The notes beneath the pieces are model-generated. The model saw only the letters and a list, made by a program, of their open reading frames with translations. It ran no database searches and was not told where the DNA came from. DNA of 64,000 nucleotides from Solenopsis invicta. Taxonomy: Eukaryota; Arthropoda; Insecta; Hymenoptera; Formicidae. Numbering within the stretch: position 1 is the stretch's first letter; each line of letters opens with the position of its first letter. Positions 39,001 to 51,000 of this stretch are shown here, piece after piece. The stretch spans positions 23,403,770 to 23,467,769 of the forward strand of contig NC_052669.1 in NCBI RefSeq assembly GCF_016802725.1, in the 5' to 3' direction. The position numbers and the translations under genes are program-made.

Positions 39001-42000
39001 AATTGCGACAAACGTTGCATATGGATAACGAGCACTACGCGAAATCAATTTCTATAGCACGTTAATATTCTGATCCTATAAAATGATAACTAATTACAAA
39101 ATATAACTCACTTTCTATTGCGCAATTAATTTACTCAATTTGCTAAATATAGAAAAATATGTTAGTACAGAATAATTGGCGTGCTATTAATATTCTATAA
39201 AAGTATGATAATTTGTTTTCCAATGTTATGATAAGCATGAAAAGTATAATTCTTTTTCAGGAGGAAGTAAGTGTCAATTCGGTAACTTGACGATGCAAGT
39301 TGGCGACAAACTGAAGCGATCTACACAATATTCTACTATTTGTATTGCGTGCATTTGTGAAGTACCACCTGTACTAACTTGTGAATTACAGTCACAGGAT
39401 ATCTGCAAAAGACCTTGGTGATGCCACAAATCTCCCTTCGTAATCTTAATATGAATGTTATGAGCTAGGATACTGTAATTGCTTTTGTTACGCCAGGCAA
39501 CACAGTGTTATAAATTTATTTGAATATTAGTACAAATGTTTTCAATTATAATAAAAATTGATATTTGCAAGGATAAAAGTCATTAATTAATTATGAATGT
39601 TTCTTATCCAATTAACATTATGTAAAATGAAATGATTTTTATCAATTAAAAGAAACTGTCGCGTCATTATTCTAAATTATGTTTTCTGTGATTTTGAATC
39701 ATTGAAGATACACGGGAATAAATTTTATATGAATTGCCGACAAGAGAATCGATAGATTTGAAAAATATAACGAAAGACGAAACATCTTAACAGAAATTCA
39801 AAACAGTAATTCAAGGCAAGAAAGATAATTTGTAAGGGGGATAATTAACATAATGAGACAGTTACCTAATTTTAGTGAGCACGCAAGCGTAATGACTGAT
39901 AAGGTAAATTATTTTCTCCAGTTCGCGTTTTCTCTTTGCTTGTTCTATTCTGGAGATTTCCTTCGTTTTCATATTGCTCACAAGATTTTTCTTCGTCTCT
40001 ACGCGGGACTTACGACTTTCTTTCATACTCATTTTCATTCTCCTTCAGTGCGCATATTCGCTTCTATTCCTCCAAGATATTTTTTAACTCTCTTTTCTCG
40101 CGTGTTTACTCACTCTCGTATATATGCGTACATAAGCATTTCCCTTCTTACTATATTTTCTTGCGTTTGCGTTCATATATCCATCATATTTATATCCATC
40201 ATATTTCTCATGTCCACTTTCAGTCCCTTCCAGGCAGTGGAACTGACTACAGGTTGAGATAGAAATGACGCAAGTGTTGTGCAAGTTTTCATTGCTCGAA
40301 AATGACGCGTCGTAATTCTCGTTTCCTCGTTCAGATATGCGCCTATCTGTTTGGCGTTTGTCGTTGTTACGATTGCAATTTATCGATGCGAGTGGCATGG
40401 AATGATAGAGAAGATGTTTGCGAAAAACGTGTGATAAATTGTTATAAAAAAAAGTTATTTAAATTATTTTATTTTGGTAATTGTGTGCGTGTGTGAAATA
40501 AATTTGTTTTATTTAGTTTATTTCGGTATGCCTTATAAAAAAAGTTTTTAAAAAATAAAATTAATCAAGTGGGCTTTAATCGAATCACGTATCTTGTATT
40601 ATAAAACGTATATATTTGTCTAACCAAAAAATATATATAATCTTGAATATTAATATAATAATTCAAATTATTATACAAATATTAGTTACAATTTGAATTA
40701 TTAATTACTAATATTAGTAATAATATTGAATATTATACTCGATATTATACTAATATTTAAGATTATGTATTTTTTTTGTTAGGCAAATACATAGAATATT
40801 ATATTTTATAATACAAAATCTTAATACTAATAATGAAGGTTTACGTTCACCATTTCACTAATGTGTACAGTAATTCAATAATATATATTCATAATTTAAA
40901 CCTATATAATCTACGATTACATTTTCGATAAAAAATTTTAGGGAATACGTCAAACCTTCTTGCGAAGAGCATAAGTCATATTGGAAAGTCGATTTCGGCT
41001 GTGCATACTACATTTTTAGAAACTGCTGCGGGTTATGACTTTGGTTATGAATCGCCGCAAACTAGTTGTAACAGGGAACATGTCGTAAGTTCACGAGTTG
41101 CGAATTTGTTTTCTACACATATATACACATATATGCCAACTAAGCAATAACGAGTATTGGGTTTTTTTAGAAAGTAATGACGTTGTTATTCACGTTGAGG
41201 ACAACTCAAAGTGTGTTAATAAAAATTCCGATATGTTTCGTATTTAATATTATATAGAGATGCAATAATTTCTTGACGAGATTCAAGATACCTAATTAAA
41301 ATACTCTGGAGGATTTGATTTAATCTTTTATTAATTTTACTAATTATCAATTTATCAAAAAACATAAAGATTTATATTTTATACAAATTAATTCGCTTAT
41401 TAAATTGAAACATAAATGATGCGTCGATACGCATTTGAACATTCAAGCGATGCTAATTATGACTGTGCTTTGAATAGCATGAAATGAGAGTTAATTGCGA
41501 GAAATGTTGCACACGAGAAGCAACGCGCAAACCAATTTCTGTCGCAATCCTATAAAATGATAATTAATTTGGTCATCGTTATCCCCAGCATAGGAAATTA
41601 TGTTATAGACGTGTCAGTTAACGCGTCACTAACACCCATAGCATGCTTAATGTTTGCACGGAAAGAACAATTTTATTGCACTGTCTACAAATTTAGCTAG
41701 ATACTGATCATAAAATAATTTCATGTTAAGCCATTAAAATAATTATGTAAAATGCCCAAGTACATTGCTGCAAAGAGTTTTGACATTCTAGCAACCAAGT
41801 TAAACATTCGGCAATTTTTTTAATGGCCGTTCAACATAATTATTTTCAGATCTGCATTTCAGCATAATTATTCTTTCCGTGCTCATAAAATCAATTTTAT
41901 CTATTTCTTAAATTTTTTCCGTTTCGAAAATTTTATTATCAATAGCTATAGATTTGTGTTTAATAATATTCTCGAAGGAATTATACTTTAGAATTAATTT

Positions 42001-45000
42001 TATCGTGTGAAACAGGTACTTACATGTTTCTTCAAAACTTATTCTTTTTAGACAATTTTGTAGTAAATTAAATACGTAAATGTAAGAACTTCTTTACATA
42101 CTTTAATGCAATTTGCATTTTTCCGATTACAATAAAAATAGTTTTTATTATGCATTATAAATCTTCTAACTGTTCCATGTAAATTATGATTATAGATAAT
42201 ATTAATAATCTAAAATCGTAGATTCGAGGAAAGGTAACTCATTTTAAAGTAAATTTTATTATTAATAAATAAATAGAAATTTTAATTATTTTGTTTTTAA
42301 TTATGTTATTGTAATTTTTGTAATAAGAATCTTGACCGTGTATAAAAAATTTCTTAACATCGATCTCTTTTACGTTAATCTTCGTTATTCTTATCGTATA
42401 ATCATCAGGTTGATAAATATTTATCAATAAAAATGTTACTAAATGATATAACAGAATATTTCTATTTTATTCTATTATATCTAATACCATTTTTCTAATC
42501 CCAATTTTATATTTAATCAATGTAATTTTGTAATTATGTTTATCTCTTATTCGACAGAGTGTCGTTTGTAAGATACTGGAAATATCGTTACAGCATAATA
42601 GGCGCTGTCTCTTTTGATACTCATAATATGCCACGTTATATTTGTCAAGAGTTGTTCAATCAATAACTTTTATGATAGTAATATTTCAATTATTGCAAAT
42701 ATGGTGTGCACTGACGCTATAATAATTTACATGTTGGATTTACAAGTCCATTTCTGTTCTAGGCATCATCTGCTTAATAGTAACGCGCATAAACTGGCAT
42801 CAAAGTCGTTCACACGCTTCGCCAAACATTGCTTTTCTCATTTAAACTCCTAATTGATTTTAACGTTAACATTTCGCAAATTATTGCTAGCATTATAGGC
42901 TTGCGAGTCTCGCGTTAGCTCGCGATTTATCGCAATTCGCGGTGGAGAAGTTCCCGTTTTACAACTCGTGAATACGAAGAAACGAATTAGTTTTAACGTT
43001 CGTTAAATTCTCAACCTTCAGTCCCTTGTATATGCGTCAATTGAAAACGAATTGCGAACATGTGTGAACCTCAGAGTTACAAATTTGACTTGCTAATTTG
43101 TAAATTACAGACTATGAATGCAGAATGAAAGCAAGTATTAAAATGCTAGGTAAATAAAAAAAGTGAAGAAAATATCTAATAAAAAAATTGCACACTTTAA
43201 AGAATCTGTGAGGAAATAATTAATTGTAATCGACTAAATATTTTTTACTGACAAGACAAATAATCATTATAAATTGTATATTTTGTGCAAGAAAACCAAA
43301 AATCGATAAATTACCTTTTATTAAGTTTGTAAAAGATGCTTCTAGCGTCTACTTGGGTGTATTTGTCGAATAATAAATGCAATAATCCATAAGTACTTCC
43401 ATTATTAAAGAAATGTTTGATAATATAATAAATGTTATTAAACGATTTAATATAAAGATAAAACAATTTTAATTATAATAAATTTTAAATTATTATTATA
43501 TATATAATCACATTATGTATATAGAAATATATACTTTCGTCTATGAATTATTAATACAGAGTTTTCCACAATAATATACTATACGATACTTCAATAACCT
43601 ACTCTGATTAATTAGATTTGAAAATCTGATTAATTAACTAATTAACTCTCATAATTATACAGGTAATAAGTATATGGGTGTGTAAAAAATTATTTCGTTC
43701 CACGATGGAACATTTATTAGTTCACATTTTATTTCAGATAATATAAATTTAATTTAATAAATCTAGATAGACTAGAGACTAAAATAAAAATTGACGTGTT
43801 ATAAAAATGTACGGTTAATAATGACTAGTATATGCTTTATATTAAATGAGTTAATCAAGTTATGATACTATAAAATATTTTAAATTCTTTCACATTCATG
43901 CTTGTGATATAATTATAATGCATTTCATATTAAAATGCATATATTATATCTTTTGTAATATTACGTTAATCATTTTTTTTAATAATATTATCTATAGAAT
44001 GCTTGGAAAAAAATACAAGAAATAATAATATATTAAATTTCAAAACAAATTTTTTTGTAAAAATTATCCTAATATTTTTTTTACTTCCTTTTGAGTTTAT
44101 TACATTTTTATATTTGAGTTTATAAATTTGTCTATAAATTACAAGCAATATATGTACCTCAAAATTAGTTTATTCCGTATAATGAGACAACGTGCCAATA
44201 AATGATGTATTTATTAAGCTCTATTTTACAGTTAATAATTTTGCGTACATAATGTGGTAAATTATACACAGTCCAGAACCCATTAAATATTACAATTAAT
44301 TTATTTTAGCCCATCCCTCTGAAAACAATAAATCTATGAGATTTTATATTTATTTATTTTTTTCGACTTGATATATCTCTTTATGCTTTATATACATCTG
44401 TTATATTTTTCCTAGATCTACATGTTTCAATCAAAATAAAAAGTTATTTGTTACCCACAAATCGATGTGCAGTAGCGGAGTTCTAACGCACTCATACAAC
44501 ACTAGCAAAAATACGATCGCGTGATACTAGGAAATACAAGTATCTCCATTCGATTTTAATAAATTTTGGATAAGTTATTTTAGATACAAAAAAAACACGT
44601 ATTTTTATAAGTGTGTTTTTACATGTTAAGAGAATGATCGTTTCGAAAAAAATTGGTTATTTTCCTACAAATTAAATGACGTCGACACTACAAAAGATAA
44701 AAAACACATTTTAAATAAAAGTTGAAAAATATTCAAGAATTATAATAATGATAAAATTGTTTTAATTTGTAGTGAAAAAATGTTTTAAATTTTTATTTAA
44801 AAAAATTATTTTTGTTATTATTACGAAGTATTTCTAAAACTGTTTAACTTTCATTTAAAAATGTTTGTTTATGTTTTATAGTTTTGACGATATTCGCTTA
44901 AAAAAAAAATAACTAAGTTTTTTAAAGAGATTTCTCCCGTTTAACGTGGCAGAATACACTTATAAAAAAAAGTGTCTCTCATTTTTATTTAAATTTTAAC

Positions 45001-48000
45001 ATGTCCAAAGCTTATTATTAAAATCGATGGGGAACACTTTGCTGTGTTTCTTCGTTAGGTACTTTTGGTAGCCATCGTACGCACGTGCAATTCGTTAATA
45101 TATTTTGTAACGGAAGAATACAACGAATAATAATATCAAATATGAAACTACGATTCATTCAATACCTATAACGTCTTATAAATTAACGAAATAGATGAAC
45201 ATCGAACTGCAAAGGGTTGTAATCATCGACGAACGGATGCTGAATTCACCGCTAAGCGGTTATTCACGCGCAACCACATTTACCGATTAATGCGATGCGA
45301 CCATTCAGTCTCGGAGCCGATCTGCATCAGTCGATATATTTCACAGTTACCCACTGCTTAAATTACTTGACTCGGCGATCCGTCTATTACGCGTCCAGGA
45401 CGATAGCCAAATTACATTCTAATTGATAAAAAAGTCGCGAAATATGCGAATCAGGACAAGAAAAAAAGTACGAATATGTGAAACGATAAATAAATCCTAC
45501 TCTATCCCATCGAAAGATTAAAGATTTTAATCCATATAATGATCTAAATACGTATCTTTGCTTCAGAATTCAACACAACTGTGACTTCTATTGGACCAAA
45601 GACAGAATGCAAATCGTACGCCGGGCACGCGCTGCAAACTCGCCATAAACGATCTTTCGAGATGATAATAAATCGGTTATATTAAGTTCCGCTGAAAATA
45701 TGGCCCGGCAGGGTCGGCGAAGTTACCGGAAGTAGACGATGGTTTGGAGAGCGTCAATGAAATATGAGGGTATGAAAGAAGCGTCGTTTCCGGAAGTTGT
45801 ACCGTCAAGTTGTACGATAGTGAAAGTCACGGCGACAGACAACTCTGTCGCTGAGGAACTTCGATGTACTAACGAGCGCGCTAGAACAATTCCGTGTTAT
45901 AATTAGGGAAGAATCTGCAGAACGAACAATTAGAAGACGTAAAATTTAAACTCGGTTTAAAAGCTCCCTTAAAATCATGAAACCTAAAGTTTTCAAAACG
46001 CGCCGTTAAATCCTTTGATTATACTTTACTAAAAATCTGACTTTTTGTTATTAATATTAGACTTACGTTTCAATAGTATCATAATTTTTAGTTATTATTC
46101 AAATTTTTTATTGTTGTTAAATACTACATTAAAATTAACAGAAATAATTTCGTTCGCTCGAGTCTTATTCTGCAGTTTTTCTTATCTGTATATGGAAAAT
46201 ACCGAACTTTTCTCATCGTCTATTAAAAGAATTGCTTACCACGAGAGAAAAATAGATCCGCGGCAATCATACTCATTGTACAAATTCCCGAGAAATACGT
46301 ACTTCGTACTACGTATATAAATCTCCATATTTGCGTGACACTTTCCGCGTTATGCAGAGATATGGAAGTGCTCGGCCAACGCTGACTTTTGCAGCGCGGC
46401 CGACTGCGTAAATTCTGCTTCTCGACTTTAAGGCCCAACGGCAAAACTTGTAAATTCACGTAAAAGATTTTACTACTGACAATAAAAGCGTTAGGAGGAC
46501 ACGCGTCCTTTTATGGATCAATTTCTATAAAGTATTATTATTTTATATTATAGCCCAGTTTCACATCACTTTGTATCGATCAGACTGATATCTAGAACGC
46601 CTCGAAAAAAAATCAACCGCGTATCTTCATATTCTCCGCGCAATATAAATTTAATTCTATACCAATAAGAATTTAATCAATATCACTAACAAAGTATTTG
46701 AAACCAGTAACAGCATTAATGAAATTTAGAATAGGATATTGAAGAAAACCAGGCTTCAAACGTATAAATAAATAACGGAAGTTTTTAATTAATTCGCAAC
46801 AAACTTTACTTTGATAGGAACTTGATTATTGAAATTTAATTATAAAAAAGTTTAATAATGAAAATCACAAAGAGTTCCTTTCGTCGAATGTTTCGCTGCT
46901 GTAGGAGCTATCATTAATTTATAAACGTTTACAGGAAATTCAATTTCTTTCTTTTCTTATTTTCGGATTAATGACCGATATTGTATGTATATTCTTGGAA
47001 CACTTAGCGATAAATTTAATTATCCAAATGGATACTTCAATAAATAACTTTCCGAGAAGTTAACGCGTAATGATAGACTAGCATTTGCGAATAAAGGCGA
47101 TCTTAGTACCCGCATAGACACTGGCCCGCATGTAAAACGGCACACTCCAAGAAACACGTCGAGCGAACTGATTAGCTGATGGATCGCCTGACTGTCAGGA
47201 CAATCCGGAATGTACTGACGGAGATGGGTTCGACTGAATCTGAACAATGGAAGTCCTACGATCTGCTGGAACTAATCTCGCCATTGTCGTGCTAAATTTC
47301 TGTACGAGATGCAGTTCCACGTAGGATGCTATAGTTAACTGATTGCTGTGTACGTACAGACCGTATCGTATATCTTAGATACCATAATATTGCTGTTTAA
47401 TTTAATTTATGAAGAATCCGAGAAATCTAGTATCTGTCTAATTGGCAAAAGCATACACTCGACAGGAGAATAGTGGCTCGGTTTTGAAATTCGTTGCAAC
47501 TGTTTGAATAACGCATTCGATATTAAAGCATAGCTTCTTATACTTGATTTATATTTATATTCATTATTATTTATTGTTTCAATCAATTTCTTAGTTAGAG
47601 TCTCTATCTCGGAATAATTTTCGAAAAAAGGCAGAAACAAGGGAGTATATTCATATGATTTAGTTCATACTAGTTCATTCCATTCGTTCAATTTATTTTC
47701 CTATTGCCAGATATACTACTTTGCCAGATGAAATTAACCGTGCGCAAGATTCACTGAAGGAAGAAAAACGGAAGTAGTTTCGAAGTATACGATCTGAAAT
47801 TAATCATCTGCTGCATCATCAGCTGCACCAAAATTTTTAATTATAATAATTCTTGCATAAGGAAAAAGTTTTCAGTGAGTTTTGTACCGCTGTTGGTGCA
47901 AGTTTTTTCAGCGCCGATGGTGAAGGAAAACAAGTATCTGTCTGGCGCAACGGAGCGAAGTGGTGGGGAGCTAGTGAAGCAAGCACGCAAAGGTCAGACA

Positions 48001-51000
48001 AAGAAGCGCAATCTTGCTTCGATTCATGTCTTGATTTAATGTAAGAAGCTATCATTAAAATTAAATGAAAATTTACAATCTTGAGAAATGAAAAAATAAA
48101 CATGAAGAAATGAGGAATTTTTAATCGAGTATTTTTTCTTGCAATTCTTGAAAATATTTACTGTTAGTTTATTTTGATATTCAAGATAAAGCGCAAACAC
48201 AATATTTGTTAATATAAATGAAGTATAAGAAGCTGCTTTAAGCTTATTTCTATTTAAAGCAATAGATCTGTGAGATGTTCTATTTATTTGTAATATTCGT
48301 ATATTCTTAGCTTGTTCCATTTACATATTATACGTATATCTAATATAATTTTGATAGATCCATTACTTTAACTTAAAAAATTATTTTTGACTCACCGACA
48401 TGACGTGCAGCAGCGGAGTTGTAACTATGATGTTAATCTGTAACATACAAATATAAGAAAAAATTATAAGTGTTTGAAATAATATTGAAAAAATAATTAG
48501 ATAAAGACAATTAATAGTAAATAATACGTAAGAAATAAATAATTCACCCCAAGGTTGCTCCGCCGTCGCCCGATGCCTCTCCCAGGCCTTCTCCTCCTCT
48601 CAGTCCTCCAGGTAGTTAAGCCTCTTTCTTTCGTTGCACACGCGAAACACTCGCGAATAATATACTAAATTTGCGCGCGTGGACTAATTATTTATAAAGT
48701 TTTTCGCGCGATACTGCGGCACTTCGGGTTTCTAAAACCCATGATATGAGTTCCCATTCAGAGGGATTCCCGTGGATTCAGCACCCCGAGTCGACGAGTA
48801 GAACGCACGCGTACCCGCCCCCGAACAAGGGTAAGTCCCACGCGGAAGAAGACGAAATCAATAGCATTGAATCCGGTGCCTCTTGTCTCACAAAAATCAC
48901 GTCTAAAATTGACTCGTTCATAGGCCCAGCCAACGGATCATCTTAATCAGTCCCACTGGATCTTATATCCAAGCGGCGTCGACAAGACACTCGGGCAGGA
49001 CGAGAGAAGAAGGTACTCATTGCCGACGTCTAGCATTTTAGACGAATCAGGAAATGAGAGCCAGCCTCTCGTCACAAGCTTAACCTACAAGGCCAAGTTC
49101 TGACCAAGTCAGATTAAACGTGATTCACCTAGCTCGAACCTCAGATCCAAAGAATCCAAAAAGGGTATCAAGGATCTAAGAAAGCCTTAGGATGGTGGAC
49201 GAGAGCAAGAGAAACGTGCGAATCCAAGGCAACTGATTCGAACTCTTACCGCTTAGGACCGAACCGATCGTCAGAGACAAAGCGTGTAACCTCACACAAC
49301 CAGACAGCCGCGCAACATGCACACGGGGCATGTCGTACATGCGGCCCGGCATTACCTCGTGCACGGGCACTCGGCATGAAACGTCGCGGTGCGGCGCGCA
49401 CGCCCACCATGCGCAACGCCCCAGTGAGAAGATATTCACTGCCAAGCAGCGGGGGTGCGATTCCCGGCCCTCGAATTAGGATTCTATCGAATGGGAATTA
49501 TGAAAAGTCCATTAGTCCAATACTTAAAGTCCGCACTCCCGGAAAAAAACGCGCGACGCGACGAACCGGCTGCGGTTCGTTTATTTTATTATATTATAAA
49601 TCGGCGACGATGGGTATTGTCCTTTTCTCGTTGTTTTCAAGGAATATCTGTAAATTCAATTAAGATATTCATTGAATAGATCAGATATGTTATATATCGC
49701 GTATATGTTATAAATTTTTTTTCAAGTGTTTACAAAATATACCCCGAAATAAAATTGAATCTATATGATAAAGATTTGTGTAAACATAATAATGTAATAC
49801 GTAAATAATCCAAACGTAATTATGATATTTACAGCACAGTCCTTCTATGAATTCATGCAAATATAATTTTATAATCATAAAGAAAATGGCCATCGCTGTC
49901 GAGCATTACCATATACTTTTCGCCCACACAATTTACAAGAGATACAATAATTATAAATATTTCTAAATTAAAGATGAGATATAGAGTTGAGAAAAAAATT
50001 TTCTTTTTTAATAAAGATATTTTTCTAATATTACATATTCCTAGCACTTTTTACTGCTTCCTGTAATCATAGATACTACGTTAATGTTTTCGCAGTAAAA
50101 ATAACTTCTTGTTTCCATGCCCACGTATAATTGTAACATCGAATGAAAATCTTGAAAGAGACGACGCGCTTTCGTATGAAAATGCGAAAAAACATGCACA
50201 CGACAAAACGCAGGCTCTGGCCGATGCATCCATAATTCATGGCGTTGACGGTGTGGCATAAACTAACCCGGATACTAATTTCCCGAGCTACTACATCGCG
50301 CTGCGTGCTTGTTAGGAAAGAGCGGGCTTGGATGCCGCGAGATGCAATTATGATAAACCGGGGGTGCCTCTTCCGAAAGCTTTTCAAGCCACGGTCTGCG
50401 AGTTCGGCGGGAAAGCCAGGGAGCGTAGCTGGCTCGGACTCGCCTTCATCTATCCCGCTTCCGGTTTCCTGCGTTGTGTACGCTGTGTACCCCGTGACTC
50501 CGGCATCCCGCTGCCCTCCGATAAGCTTCGAGCTCGGCGGCGGATTCGTGCAAGGGCTCGCGATCGATCTCGCGAGATGAATGGCGGGCTGTTAAGCTTG
50601 TTGAGCCAATCGGGCACGGCAAGAGACGATGCTGGTGTTGCTGCGTTATTAATTCACTCCGCCGTAATTCCCGATTCGTTTGATTAAGATCTCGAAGGCT
50701 GCTCGTGTCGCAACAAGCATATTTATGGCCGATGGCTAATGGCGATAAATGGGGAGCAGTGTCTCGTGGTTAATGAATTGGTGCGAATAATCGCAGTTGA
50801 GTAAACGTGAAATTCGTTTGTATTATACATACATGATTATAATTGAAGTTTCGCTGTCAGAACTCGGATAAATCGCGTATTGTGTGACATATACATATAT
50901 ATTATTATACATTATTTTATAATTCATATAACGTATAATATATATACAATTATATATTTAAATTGTGAGAAATGCTATCTTATAAAGATTAAATATAAAA

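Larger units (their letters stand above)
41039..48540 (+). other. Intron 2 of the CUB gene, AT-rich part after the nested gene
   Basis: No gene is supported. The stretch holds MITE copy 5 (41657-41881), a probable inverted-repeat element (44596-44974) and two similar splice-flanked 50-base segments (44455-44501 and 48396-48437). An unrecognised frame in a GC-richer patch lies at 47853-48044. From 42000 to 45000 the sequence is very AT-rich with no ORF of interest. 45200-47300 is of mixed composition and empty as far as I can see. Confidence 0.6.

Noticed and set aside
39853..40257. 134-codon frame, Phe/Ser/Ile-rich, in the last intron of the VWC-like gene
   Set aside because: A hydrophobic product from a TC-rich stretch, with no membrane-protein layout or conserved pattern and a shifted frame open as well.
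40942..41084. Alternative +2 reading of exon 8 to the donor at 41085
   Set aside because: It is open and framed by splice sites, but has no cysteine pattern, whereas the chosen frame gives the VWC-like ending RNCCG. Kept only as a competing reading.
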